In this document: piece after piece, positions 11,628 through 21,719 of the stretch | How positions within the stretch are numbered: position 1 is the first letter of the stretch | How the letters are laid out: every line of letters starts with the position of its first letter | Assembly (NCBI GenBank): GCA_033439295.1 | Contig: JAVTLE010000017.1 | Location: forward strand, 806,001 to 870,000 | Origin: Deuterostichococcus epilithicus | Lineage: Eukaryota; Chlorophyta; Trebouxiophyceae; Prasiolales; Stichococcaceae | Reading direction: 5' to 3' | DNA: 64,000 nucleotides | Made by a program: the position numbers and the translations under genes | The notes under the pieces: generated by a model | Databases searched by the model: none | What the model was told of the DNA's origin: nothing | The model's input: only the letters and a program-made list of their open reading frames with translations

Positions 11628-13099
11628 TGCACCATTGGTCTCCTGCCAAATCTTGCCCATGGTCGGCTGGTTCTGCCGCGGCCGGTAGCGAGACGCAGGA
11701 TGCCTGCAGCCAAAGGGCCAAACGGTGGCTGTGCATCAGAAATAAAAAATATGCACCCGTGCGGAACTCTGAAGGTGGCCTGGATGCTGCGGCGGCGCTG
11801 TGCGGCTGGCCCCCTGAGCTCAGTGCGACCAACAGGACTCAGTGTTACCGAGGCGCATTCACTGTACTCGTAATGCCTGGAGCTTTGGGCATGAGGATGT
11901 TTTCAGGCTGTCGTGTGACTCGTTGCGTGAAGGTCGATGCAGTAGTGGCAAAGCCCACCAGCGGCTGGCTTTGATGCGCACCTGCCATTTATGCACGCCT
12001 TACCCTGCGCGAGTTTTGAACTCAATTGTCACCGCATAAAGAGCCTGCTGGGTTCGCAGTGGCATCCTATCCCAAGCTCACGTAAGCTTGAGCGACTGGG
12101 GTGCAATGAGTGGTGCAAAGGTGAACATCCAAGAGTGCAACCATCAAATAGGCAGTACCACATATTGGGCGCAGCTGTCGGCGGCATTGCATGGCAACGG
12201 CGGCAGGCATTGGGCGGACTGGGCTGTTGCAGCGGGCTCTGGCGTCTGCTTACACCGTGGGTGCTGACGTTGCTCGGCGCTCACCGGGACAGACCCACAG
12301 TCAGGGGCGGCGACGGGTGATGATGGCATGTTGGCCGCGCGAGGGGCCGAAGGGTGGTGCAGAGGGGCAAGTGGGTACACCGAATGGTCGGACAGGCAGC
12401 GGGCGCACGCCAGAGAGACTTCATGCACTGGTGAGCATGGAGCAGCGGCGGGAGACCGCGCTGAGAGGAGACAGTCACGCCGGCCAGGTGCAATCGAAGC
12501 ACTACCCATCTCTGGGTCCACAGTTTTGAAGACTGCGCCCGCCACCAGGCGGGATCAGGCCGGCAAAGGCAGCAGAGTGTGCCGCGACAGAGGTGAGAGA
12601 GTAAAGTTGCTCATTGGGATACAGAGGAAGAACCATGCTGCGCCAGTGCTGTGCAGCCCCCAATGACTGCAGAACACCTAGGCCTGCCATCAGCCGAAGC
12701 TGCTGTCAGACCCAAGCTCAGCAGCCACCGCGAGGTTATGGTGGTGGGTTGGGAATTGCCCAGAGGGCATGCCATGGACCAGAGCCTCCCAGCTTGCACC
12801 GGAGAGGCCTGGCAGTTCCAATGGCAGCATGACAACGCCTGGCACACATCCCTCGCGGGGTGTGGCACAGGACGCTCGCCAGCTTGAGACTGAAGTTACA
12901 CACGCAGCTCACAGCGCCCACAAACGTTCGTCTGTTTGCAATGGCTGCCGTCAAAAGCCAGCTGCCACGGTACAGCAGACGAAGACTGCCGCCGGCTGCG
13001 GCTGTTGTGCGCCTCATCATTCCCGCCGCAAGACCAGGCCCCTTGACCCGGCTGCAGCCTGCCGGTGCTGCGCTCGCGGAAAGCCGCTGATCCAGCCGC
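11628..13099. other. 3' flanks of convergent LMBRD2 and RPS13
   Basis: No gene is supported in these 1.5 kb between two stop codons that face each other. The stretch should contain both 3' UTRs. An AATAAA lies 114 bases after the LMBRD2 stop. Several ORFs of 60-110 codons occur on both strands but lack splice logic and protein-like composition. Confidence 0.5.
11741..11746 (+). promoter_or_regulatory. Candidate poly(A) signal AATAAA for LMBRD2
   Basis: A canonical AATAAA followed by an A-rich run lies 114 bases past the LMBRD2 stop codon. Green algae of the Chlamydomonas group usually use TGTAA instead, so this is only a candidate. Confidence 0.3.
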
Positions 13100-14406
13100 C
13101 TAGGACACCAGCGCAGAGGCGGTCGCCGACTCGTACTTCCAGTTCGGCGGCAGCTTCTTCACGCTCTGCAGACACAGGCAGGACACCAGTCAGCCCGCAT
13201 CCATGGAGTCTGCCAGGGGCAGTGAAACACGAGCACAAATGCACAAGCATGTCCTACGCCAGTCTGCGCATGCTTCCGCAGACGCAGGACATCATTGTTC
13301 GTTGCAGGGTGAGCGCATTTGGCAGCAGAGCAGGCGCCGGCAGCAGAATGCTCGGTAAATGAAGGTTGGCCGCAAAACCGTAAAACTAGGTCGAAAACGC
13401 ACCCGGTAGTAGCGGGCGAGGCGGTGGATGCGCGACTCCACCAGAATGAGGCGGAACTTGGAGTCCTTGTCCTTGCGGTTCAGCTCCAGGTGCTTGCGCA
13501 TGGACACCGCCTTCTTGATGAGGTGGTACAGGTCCTCCGGGATCTCGGGGGCCAGGCCCTGCGTCTTGAGGATGCGCAGGATGGAGGAGCCGTTGACGGA
13601 CTTGACCTGCGGGGGGACAGTGTGAGAGGCGATGTTAGGGACGGGAGGTCGCGCAAGGGACAGCACGTCGATTGGTGCTTCAGCTGTAACGCGATGCACT
13701 CATGTGGGTTGACAGGGCGTGCAGGCAACAAGTGCGAGCGCTGTTGCACCAGGCTGCANAGCGGGCTGGCGCGCGGGGGGTCGAATTTGTGCGCGCAGAG
13801 CTTTTGCGCACGTAAACTGACCTGCGAGATGCCGTGCTGGTCACGCAGGATGACGCCGATGGCGGAGGGGGTCAGGCCCTTCTTGGCCAGCTTGGTCATC
13901 TGCTCGATCACCTGCGAACATGCAATAGCAAATTTTGAGCATTTGAGCTCCAGCAGGCGGCAAGGGTGTCTGCGCACCAGGCAGCAGATTGGGCCCACGT
14001 GCGGCCAGCGGCTTTCAGTAGGTGACATGAGATGCGGCAGGGCAAAATGGCAGCAGTAGCCGCACCTCGGTGGGGGTGGTCTTCAGCCAGGATGGCGCAG
14101 AGCGCTTGTAGGGCAGAGCCGAGGAGCTCATGCCCTTGCCCTGCAGCACAGCAATTGGAAAGGTCAGCGTGCCGACATCAGAATGGCTGCAGCACTGAAT
14201 GGCACAAGCGTCTGAAGCTGAAAGGTCTGACGTGCAAAGGCAAGCAACCATGCCACAACCGGCGGGCGGTGAGCAGCCGCACGGAGACAGGAATGTCGCG
14301 ACATCCGTCCAATCGTTTCGCAGGGGTGCAAGCAGGCACGCCGTCGCCAGCAGCAGGGCCATGTGTGGAAGGACGGGCGACTCGCCTTGGAGTGCATACG
14401 CCCCAT
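13100..14406 (-). CDS. RPS13: Small-subunit ribosomal protein S13 (uS15)
   Basis: This is cytosolic 40S ribosomal protein S13 (uS15), an rRNA-binding component of the small-subunit platform. Five exons give exactly 151 residues, the usual family length: 14386-14406 (MGRMHSK), 14066-14140 ([20 protein letters not shown]), 13822-13911 ([20 protein letters not shown]), 13403-13606 ([38 protein letters not shown]) and 13100-13165 ([20 protein letters not shown]). All phases are 0. Intron 1 has a GC donor (AAG|GCGAGT) instead of GT, and all other introns are GT-AG. An N at 13759 falls within intron 3. The gene is convergent with LMBRD2. Confidence 0.97.
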
Positions 14407-15110
14407 GGTGGCGAGTTTTGTGGTCGCGGCTGCGGCCTCGCGTGCTACGCTGCACGCGTCTGCTTCAGGGCCTCGGCACGTTGCACGCCGAAAGAGGCAG
14501 AGCTGCGATTGCGGCAGAGGCTGTGTGCAGGCGGCTCGCGGGAAACCCTTGGGGAAATCGGGAATACCGGCGTAGAATCTCAGGGTTTGCTGCAGCTTCG
14601 TTCGCCAAGCAGCATTTCCCACCGGTGGTGTGCAACCCGAGAGTGTTGTCTACCATATAGTACTTGAGGTGCACTCAGAGTGAATATGCACATTCCGTGT
14701 TCCAGAGCCGGTCTGGGGAGGAGAGTGAGACCGTCCTAGAAAGGTGTTCAGCGGCGTCAGTAGCATGATGGGCAGGTACACAGACCCTCTTCGGATGCGG
14801 AAACGGATGCTGATCGTGATTATTCGACGGCGCAAACCTGGGAACAGGACCTGTCAGAATGCACCAACGAAGCTAGCAAAATGTTCATGATCATTTGCGT
14901 CGGGCACCATGAGGGGTTTCAGTTTTTGCTGCGCTGCCCGCTGGCTGCTGAGCTCGGACAGACGGCGGCGCCATGACTGCCCTGCAGCGGCGCCCGCCGG
15001 CTGCCACGCTGCGCTGCTAGCCGGCGCTCAGCAGCCGGCAAGTGGCGGCACCATCGGCTGCCATGCTGCACTGCCTGCAGGCGCCCTTGGCTGCCACGCT
15101 GCGCTGTAAG
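14407..15110. other. RPS13 upstream region with Ala/Cys-coding short repeats
   Basis: The stretch holds the RPS13 promoter and 5' UTR. From about 14975 to 15110 there are several imperfect repeats of a GGCTGCCACGCTGCGCTG-like unit, the same type of low-complexity sequence that returns at 16.1-16.4 kb. No gene is supported. Confidence 0.45.
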
Positions 15111-15680
15111 ATGAGCACCACTGTCCAGGACTTCAATTGCCAGTGAGTGCGTGACATAGATGAATCCAAAGGCACGGGCATGAGCCTGACTGGGCCTCTG
15201 TGTGATGACAGGCATGGAGAGCATGGAGAGCACCCGCGGCGTCCCGGCTGCCGGATATTGTTTGGCCACCCGACATCAACCGGGTCAAAGGATGTGCGGA
15301 CGTGGGTGCAGCTCATTACCGCGTCGCGCTGCCGGTAGAATGGCAAGCCTGACTACAGCGCCATGGCGGACGCATGGATGGAGCTGTTTGCCATGGTAAG
15401 GTTCGCTTACAAACCCAGGTGTGGCTGCTTTGGCACCCGAGCATTTGCAGATGGCACCATCGACCATCTGAATCGGGAATTGATGCACATTTTCCCATTC
15501 TGCTGCCCTGCAGAAACTGATCTTACGAACGCCTGGCAAAACTCTCTGCAATTGCAGGAGGTGGCGGACAGCGAGGACAGGCAGCGCCGTGGGGCGCCCC
15601 TGCTACCGCCAGACACGTGGCTGCGTCACACAGACGCCCGCTGCCTCCAGGACCTTGGGCGTGTGGCTGTGGACAGCTGA
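15111..15680 (+). CDS. Possible small multi-exon gene, family not recognised
   Basis: Splice-like signals and protein-like segments suggest a short gene. An ATG at 15111 opens MSTTVQDFNC and runs into a good donor (CA|GTGAGT). A segment after an acceptor near 15211 reads PGCRILFGHPTSTGSKDVRT. Another after a TAG acceptor near 15340 reads NGKPDYSAMADAWMELFAM and ends in a donor (GTAAGG). A last segment (about 15513-15680) reads QLQEVADSEDRQRRGAPLLP and ends in a TGA. I do not recognise the family, and the joins are not all phase-checked. It could also be the 5' part of a damaged gene whose 3' part is the RecN-like fragment further right, but no Walker A motif was found. Confidence 0.3.
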
Positions 15681-16680
15681 GGCGCAACAGTGCTCGCAAG
15701 CATACTCCGCGGCACTCACGGCTTGTGCGCAGCAGTCGGTAGCTGCAGATGCCGCTGCAGCGACAAATGACCATTCCGCGGCCGGCACTGCCAGGAGCGG
15801 CGCTGGTGGCGGCAGTGGTGCGGTTGCCACAATCTCGGCAACCGCGGGCGGTGCTGACTGCGCCGCGGCGGCAGCCTAGGGTGATGCGCCAGTCGGCTCA
15901 TGGCCTGGCGGCAGCAGCGGTTGGTCTGACAGCTACGATGCCGCCGCCGTAGCCGCCCTGGACAGTGCACTGCCCGTGTCAGGACTTGCGCCGGCGTCAG
16001 TCACCAACCGCAGCGCCGCTCCCGTGGCACAGCGAGCATGGGGCAAACGGAACAGGTTAGCAATGACAGATACGCGACTACTCGCAGTTCACCAGGCGGC
16101 CACTGGTCTGCTGGTCTCTCCTGTTGCAGCCAGCAGTGCAGCAGTGCGCCAGCTGTCGGCGCCGCCAGCGAGCGCCACTGGGCGGCTGCTGACCATCAAC
16201 ATGGCAGGGAAACCGCCGGGCAGCGCAGCAGGGGCAGCCAATGTCGCCGCCGGCTGCCGCCGCTCAGCAGCAGGTGGACAGCGCAGCAGGGCAGCCAATG
16301 GCGCCGCCTGCTGCCAGCGCCCAGCAGCCGGCGGGCAGCGCAGCCTGACAGCCACAGGTGCTGCTGCCCACCGGCGCTCAGGGCGGTGCCCGCGGCCGCT
16401 GCAGCCGCAGCCGCCAGAGATGCCGCAGGTGAGCGGGCCTCACACTTCGCCTTGCACTCATCACGCGTGCGGGTTCCCACCAATACTTTTCGAGCTGCAT
16501 GCATGCTCCAGCAATGGACTCAGGTCCAGCACACGTAGATGCGCCTCAGCAACGTGGCATGACGGCTAGTTTGCCGCAGTGATGCCGGTCCACGTGCAGT
16601 CCACACCATGTTCAGGAGCCCACGAGAAGGCCTGTCACATGAGCAATGCCGTGCTAATGCCCCGCAGGTGACGAGTCAGC
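15681..16680. repeat. Ala/Gln-coding GC-rich low-complexity region
   Basis: The stretch is rich in GCAGC, GCCGC and CAGCAG words. Between about 16190 and 16360 a unit of roughly 55-65 bases, centred on GGGCAGCGCAGC and CCGGCTGCCGCC-like words, is repeated imperfectly about three times. Translation gives Ala/Gly/Gln-rich peptides in several frames on both strands, so open frames here are not evidence of a gene. One donor-like CCGCAG|GTGAGC occurs near 16429. Confidence 0.5.
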
Positions 16681-16689
16681 GACAGCAGC

Positions 16690-17180
16690 GATGGGGCCCC
16701 CGTCCTGGTGCTCGACGAGTTGGACTTGGGCGTGGGCAGCCGCCCTGCAGTCCTGTGCGTGTCCCACCTTCCCCAGGTGCGCACTGCAGCAGAGATGGGC
16801 CACGAACCTGTCCAGCTCGCCACGCCTGCCGCCAATAACCATCTCGGCGACGGTTTGCTGTGGGTTTCGATTCCAGGCCATGCCGTGCAGCCAGCAAGCC
16901 AAGCATTCAGCACGCTGTTTGACGCTGCGCTTCAAACGTCTGGATTGGGCCACACGATGCAATTCACACAGACTCACATTTCGGTGCAACAACAGGTGGC
17001 GGCGTATGCGGAGCAGCGTCTATGCGCATGGAAAGACACGGCACCGGAACGGCCGCATGCTCACGCAAGTGGTGCCACTGCGCGGGGAGACCGAGCGCGT
17101 CGGGGAGGTGGCTGCCAGGCTGGGCCTGGACGCCGACGCGGCGCACCACATGCTGCGCGCCGCCGCCGCAGGGTGGCGGC
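16690..17180 (+). pseudogene. RecN-like DNA-repair ATPase C-terminal fragment, probably broken
   Basis: The segment APVLVLDELDLGVGSR is the Walker B/D-loop region of RecN-type SMC-like ATPases. It is followed by VLCVSHLPQ, which matches the H-loop motif VLCVTHLPQ, then a GT-AG intron (about 16779-16994) and VAAYAEQRLC. Three things look wrong. About 15 residues normally present between the D-loop and VLCVSHLPQ are missing with no room for an intron. The frame must shift near 17040 to continue into MLTQVVPLRGETERVGEVAA, the usual C-terminal strand and helix. No Walker A, coiled coil or signature motif was found upstream. It may be a pseudogene, a misassembly or a gene with sequence errors. RecN proteins in algae are expected to act in plastid or mitochondrial DNA repair. 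Confidence 0.5.
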
Positions 17181-17560
17181 GAGGGGGCGCCGGCCCTCGG
17201 ACAGGCGGGGTGCCGTCAGGCTGGCGCAGGTACAGAGGCAAGGTCCGCAAGGGTGGTTCCGGGCTTGACCAGCAGGATTTAGGGGCTTGTGTACGATGGT
17301 TTCGTGCAGCGTGGGATTGGATACATCTTGAGCAATTGCTGTTGCCGTCTGAAAGTTGGCGGACACACAACACAGTCACACGGGTGGGGGGTCTCTGTGG
17401 ACTTCGCAATGAAATTGATTTTGCAGTGGCAGCGTTGCATGCGTGCGCCGAAGGTGGTGTTGGTTATCAGCAGACAAGGGTGATTGATATCCAAAGTGAA
17501 CAGCACAGACTACAGAGCACATGGATCAGTCTGCATCATGAGGCTGATGAATGCCGCGCG
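17181..17560. other. Gap between RecN-like fragment and the minus-strand 116-residue gene
   Basis: A plus frame stays open here, but its translation has no recognisable motif. The stretch probably contains the 3' UTR of the minus-strand gene. Nothing else is supported. Confidence 0.4.
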
Positions 17561-18399
17561 CTACTGCGGCTGCCTGGGGTGCAGGAAGCATGCCAGCTCG
17601 TGAATCTCGGTGTAAGGGAGCCCGGACATCTTGGAGTGCTCCTTGAGGTCCTCCTGCAAGTGCAGCCGAGCGGGCTCAGCAGTTGAGCACCCGATGGGGC
17701 ACAGTTAGGGCCCCGCCCGTTTGACAGGCATGTGTCCAGCTGGCAGTGGAGCAACAGTGACAGATGGAGCGGCGGTACGCACCTCCGATGCCGCCTTGTA
17801 GATATCGAACCATTTGTTCTGCGCCACAACGCAGAGCAGAATGGATGGTTGATGTGCGGCCCAAGATTACAAACCGACAGCGCGTGGGTGCGTGGCTGGG
17901 TCTATCTATCAGACAGGTACGGCGTTTGCAAACGAGCACACGACCCGTGTACGTACCTCCGCAACTGCAGACCTCTCCCAGATCATGCCTGGGAAGCTGC
18001 CGAGCGCGTCCATGCCCTTCTTCTCCTCCGCCTTCAGTTCATCCTTCGACAGCTTGCCGATCCCGGGCAGGTCCCGGACCACGATGAACATCTTTGGGTC
18101 TTCTGGCGGCGCGTCGCGCGCCTGCAGTATTGCGGTGTCATGATTGGCGGTCCGCACCCGTGGTGGAAGTGGGCTTGGTCAGCTGACAGATTAGTGGAAC
18201 CCGGCCAAGACATCAGGTGCTGCCTGAGACTCGACCGGGAAATGCACACCATTGAATGTTTTCCCGACTCTTCATTTAAGAACGACAGTTCAGCCTCGCA
18301 TAGCCGCGTACGCTGCGCAGTTTCTTGTGAGGGAAGCCTCACCGTGTAGCGCATGCTCTTGAGGGTCGACAACACGCGTGGGTCCGAAGTGTCCGCCAT
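17561..18399 (-). CDS. Small 116-residue protein, unrecognised, four exons
   Basis: Four phase-0 exons join cleanly: 18343-18399 (MADTSDPRVLSTLKSMRYT), 17957-18121 (APPEDPKMFIVVRDLPGIGK, then an acidic/basic KDELKAEEKKGMDALGSFPG), 17783-17818 (NKWFDIYKAASE) and 17561-17653 (SGLPYTEIHELACFLHPRQP, ending TAG). All introns are GT-AG. The product is 116 residues, soluble, without a signal peptide or membrane segment. The helix KLSKDELKAEEKKGMDAL contains the string KDEL internally, not as an ER signal. The gene has the typical structure of a real conserved gene, but I cannot assign a family or function. It sits 0.35 kb from the 3' hairpin of the convergent-side H2B gene. Confidence 0.72.
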
Positions 18400-18740
18400 T
18401 GTGAACGTGCAATCCAAGGTGGTGTAAGGCTTGTTAGAAGAAGGATCGCTTGGTTTCGAGGATACAGGCTGGTGGTGCGAGCGCGTTCCGTTCGTCATCG
18501 GACTGTGGGGAAATGCGGAAAGTGACGCAAATGACACATGCTGACGAAAAAGCTCCAAGTCATCGAAAGCCAAAACGCGTGCGGGCCGCTCTGCTTTGCA
18601 CGTCGCTGCTGCTACCAACACTCGCCCCGTCGCGGCGGTCTCTCGGCGCGCGTCGCGCTAGGCTGCAGATGTATGGGTTACTAAGTTTCGAACTCGGATT
18701 TTGGCAGGCTGGCAGAGGAGCAACGCAAAGCGCCAAAAGT
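18400..18740. other. Promoter region of the 116-residue gene / 3' flank of H2B
   Basis: No coding segment is supported. The stretch lies between the ATG of the minus-strand small gene and the H2B 3' hairpin. The left arm of the histone inverted repeat starts at about its right end. Confidence 0.4.
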
Positions 18741-18748
18741 CTGGTGGT

Positions 18749-18764
18749 GGTGTTAAAAAACACC
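18749..18764 (-). terminator. Histone mRNA 3' stem-loop of H2B copy 1
   Basis: On the minus strand this reads GGTGTTTTTTAACACC, a 6-base-pair stem with a 4-base loop, 52 bases past the H2B stop. The same type of palindrome follows every other histone gene in the window, so it most likely directs 3' processing of replication-dependent histone mRNA. Confidence 0.85.
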
Positions 18765-18815
18765 AGGATGGTGGCAGGTCTGCGAGCGACCGCTCAAGTA
18801 TCAGCAACCACTCAA

Positions 18816-19334
18816 TCAAGCGGAGGTGAACTTGGTGACGGCCTTGGTGCCCTCGGACACGGCGTGCTTGGCCAGCTCGCCGGGCAGGATGAGGCGCACT
18901 GCGGTCTGGATCTCGCGCGACGTCACCGTCGGCTTCTTGGAGTAGCGCGCCAGCTTGGCCGCCTCCGTCGCGATCTTCTCGAACTGGTCCTGGATGAACG
19001 AGTTGAGGATGGAGATGGCCTTGGAGCTGATGCCCGTGTCCGGGTGCACCTGCTTCAGCACCTGGTTGGCACAGGAACGAACGAGTCAACAACCAGAGTA
19101 TTGGGGGCATGCCTCAAAGACGCCACAAAAATGGGATCACCACGGCGCAGTGCACCGCTAACATGCGCCGCCAACCAAGCCGCTAGGTCCTGCGCATGTT
19201 AGCATGGAGCCCACCTTGTAGATGTAGATCTTCCAGGACTCCACGGACTTCTTCTTGCCCTTCTTGGAGCCCTTGCCCTTGGGCGCCACCGCCTTGGCGG
19301 CGGCGGGCTTCTTGTCGGCGGACTTCGGCGCCAT
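18816..19334 (-). CDS. H2B: Histone H2B, copy 1
   Basis: Core histone H2B, 121 residues in two exons: 19215-19334 and 18816-19061. Exon 1 encodes the Lys/Ala-rich N-terminal tail ([20 protein letters not shown]) and the start of the fold ([11 protein letters not shown]). Exon 2 encodes [40 protein letters not shown] and the C-terminus [14 protein letters not shown]. The single intron is GT-AG and phase 0. The tail is close to those of other green-algal H2Bs. The protein is identical to copy 2 (29219-29735). The gene is divergent from H2A copy 1 across a 676-base spacer, which suggests a shared S-phase promoter. CAG immediately upstream of GAAATCATG hints at a 5' UTR intron. Confidence 0.97.
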
Positions 19335-20010
19335 GATTTCCTGCACAACAGTGGGGGCGCGGGCGTCAACGCAGGCGATGCTTAGCGAAGGCCTCCTTTG
19401 CTGATGCCCCGATCGCTATGACGGAGTTCAGCGGGCTGAGCTTGGCTCTGACCGCCAAGGCCTCCCACAGCCTGAGCCTCGCAGCACCCTTCTGGCAGCT
19501 GCTAGACCAGGGGCCCATAATGCAGAAAGACGGCGTTCAGGACGCCCAGGTTCAGCTGACTCCAGCGCTGGCGCGGCTGCACGAGATGGCCCTGCTCTGC
19601 GCCCAGGCTAGAGCCCTTCCCGTGCGAGTGTGATCAACACTGATGAGCTGGATCGCTGACAGGCTTGTCGCTGTGAGGCTAGGCGGCTGCTCACCTGCTG
19701 TGGGAGGTTGCGAGGCAGAAGGTTGCTGGGAGCGAGTTCGTGAGTTAGCAGTTGGAAAAGGCGCGTGTAGGCCTGAGCAAGCTCGCGCTGCACTTCAGTT
19801 CCAGCTCGAAAGGGAACCTCGATTCTGGCACTGCGTTGCGACACCGGCTTTTGTGCTCTTGTTCCCGCTCCTGAAGAGACCCTACATCTGAGCCCGTCCT
19901 GCCGATACATATCAATCGCCAGAGGGTCTGACGAAGCACTTGCGCTCTGTCCTCCAGCCTCCTCCAGCCTCCTCCTGCCTCCCGCCGTTCCTCAACACCT
20001 AGAAGCAATC
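19335..20010. promoter_or_regulatory. Divergent H2B/H2A promoter spacer, copy 1
   Basis: This 676-base spacer drives H2B leftward and H2A rightward, and it is conserved in the right arm (28568-29218). A TATA-like ATACATAT lies at 19905-19912, about 100 bases before the H2A ATG, and is conserved in the right arm. A CCTCCAGCCTCC repeat follows in the H2A leader. A plus-strand ORF (19418-19633, MTEFSGLSLALTAKASHSLS) is also conserved in the other arm, but coding function is doubtful. Confidence 0.6.
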
Positions 20011-20784
20011 ATGTCGGGCCGCGGCAAGGGAAAGACCGCCAAGAAGTCGGTCAGCCAGAGCTCCAAGGCCGGCCTGCAGTTCCCCGTTGGCCGTGTCGCT
20101 CGGTGCGCCGGCTTCTCTTCACTGCTGCATGCCGAGTCTGTTGCGGGTCTGGTGTGCCTCCTCGCTGTGGACGCAGGTCTGGACGATGCAGTTGGCACAT
20201 GTTTGACAGCGTCGGCACTGGGCAGCGTCAGTGTAGTTCGAGCAGCTCGAGTGTATACTGGCGTGCGTTGCCCACATGGAGCTCACCGAGCCCTCCTGAC
20301 TGCAGGTACCTGAAGAAGGGCAAGTACGCCACCCGCGTGGGAGCCGGTGCCCCGGTGTACCTTGCCGCCGTGCTGGAGTACCTCGCTGGTGAGTCTCCAG
20401 CGCAGCAGCGTGCTGTGCATGCAATGCCGTGGCCGCAAGGCCACCTGTCCAGCATCCGTATCCCGCCTTGTCGTGCATGTTCTTGGATGCCATCCTGCTT
20501 GGGTACGTGCTCACACGGCTGTGCGGCAGCCTGACATGCTCTTGCGGCATATGCATGACCTCTTTTGTCATCCCTCTGCAGCTGAGGTGCTGGAGCTAGC
20601 CGGCAACGCCGCCCGCGACAACAAGAAGACGCGCATCGTGCCGCGCCACATCCAGCTGGCGGTGCGCAACGACGAGGAGCTGTCCAAGCTGCTCGGCACC
20701 GTGACCATTGCCGCCGGCGGTGTGCTGCCCAACATCCACAGCGTGCTGCTGCCCAAGAAGTCCGCCAAGAAGGAGGTCGCCTGA
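20011..20784 (+). CDS. H2A: Histone H2A, copy 1
   Basis: Core histone H2A in three exons: 20011-20102, 20306-20388 and 20582-20784 (TGA), about 125 residues. The N-terminus is [20 protein letters not shown], followed by [20 protein letters not shown], the acidic patch helix [20 protein letters not shown] and [16 protein letters not shown]. The C-terminus KKSAKKEVA lacks the SQ(E/D) motif of H2A.X and the H2A.Z signature, so this is a canonical replication-dependent H2A. Intron phases are 2 and 1. The protein appears to differ from copy 2 at a single residue (Ala for Thr in KKS[A/T]KKEVA). Confidence 0.97.
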
Positions 20785-20811
20785 AGCGCTCTCCTGAGCC
20801 CTTCCACCAAT

Positions 20812-20827
20812 GGTGTCTCTAGACACC
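20812..20827 (+). terminator. Histone mRNA 3' stem-loop of H2A copy 1
   Basis: GGTGTCTCTAGACACC lies 28 bases past the stop: a 6-base-pair stem with a TCTA loop. Confidence 0.85.
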
Positions 20828-21085
20828 ACCACTATGTGGATCATTGCTGCATGTCGTCAGCCCTCCCATGCGACTCACCTCATGCTCCGGGCTGCAGACG
20901 TGGACCAAAGAGTGCTCTCTACTCAACCAGGTCTGCCGTGCATCTCTCCGGCCATGTTTGTTCGTTCTTGCTGCTGGCACAGCCGCCGCTGCCGCTAGGC
21001 ACTTCTATCACCACCGCCACACTCACAGCCACTGCAGACGTCACAACCTTGAGGCTCACCATTGGAGACGACTGTGGATCAAATA

Positions 21086-21719
21086 CCCTTCTGCGCTGGT
21101 ATCATGGCTACGGCACGCTCCTGCTTCACAACTCCTTTGCCTTTCGTGGATCCCTCATAGTTGAAGGTTTCGGTTTTGGGATGGGTACAAGATGCAGCTG
21201 CTGCCACGCTGATGATCAGGATTAGAGCTCCCCTCCTCAAGGCCCGTTTGAAGCCGACGAGTGCGAATGTTGAATCCGTGGCCATTGTGCGCTGCGTCAA
21301 TTGGGCGCATCGCCTTGCGCATTTGAACAGATGCTCAGTTGCAGTGGGAAGTGGTGCGTCGCATTCATTGCAAAAGAGTGCGTGGGCTACCGAGAACCGT
21401 GGCTGTCTTCGTACACCACTACAGCTGAGCACCCACGAGGCTACATCAGCTCCAAGAAATCAATAGGTTGACCCCTCTTCCTCCGTGCCGCTTGCGCTGG
21501 CTGTCAACCCCTGACTCTGCGCGGCAGTCAAAATGCGCTCCTGCTGTGTCTCATCCAGCACCAGCTGTCCGTCGTCCGGCAGAGTCGCCGCCTGCACAAC
21601 CAGCGGAATCCCTGATTGGGGTGCTGCACCAATGAGCGGGAATCGCCAATGCGGCGGGCCGCCCGCAGCACGCAGGAGGATGGCGGCAGCCTCAGCCACC
21701 GCGAGCATTCGATCACACG
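21086..21719. other. Intergenic between H2A copy 1 and DNAJC11 3' ends
   Basis: This is the region between two convergent 3' ends: the decaying edge of the histone repeat and the 3' flank of DNAJC11. Short ORFs are present on both strands but none is convincing. Confidence 0.4.

Larger units (their letters stand above)
18740..21085 (+). repeat. Left arm of the histone H2A/H2B inverted duplication
   Basis: This arm (H2B minus, H2A plus) is repeated in opposite orientation at about 27340-29810. Coding exons are almost identical and have identical exon lengths. The divergent spacer and parts of both introns are recognisably alike. Similarity continues about 260 bases past the H2A hairpin and fades near 21.09 kb. 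The outer left end falls close to the H2B hairpin. The two arms are separated by the complete DNAJC11-like gene. Confidence 0.85.

Noticed and set aside
12328-12666. Plus ORF of 112 codons downstream of LMBRD2
   Set aside because: Arg/Gly-rich, no motif, and a similar number of overlapping frames on the other strand.
15681-16680. A CRISPR-like or minisatellite gene array
   Set aside because: The repeats are imperfect, variable in length and GC-skewed, with no regular spacers. They are ordinary low-complexity DNA.
16691-17686. Plus ORF of 331 codons across the RecN-like region
   Set aside because: The RecN motifs are in other frames in its first part. After 17180 it has no recognisable content. 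I use only the motif-bearing part.
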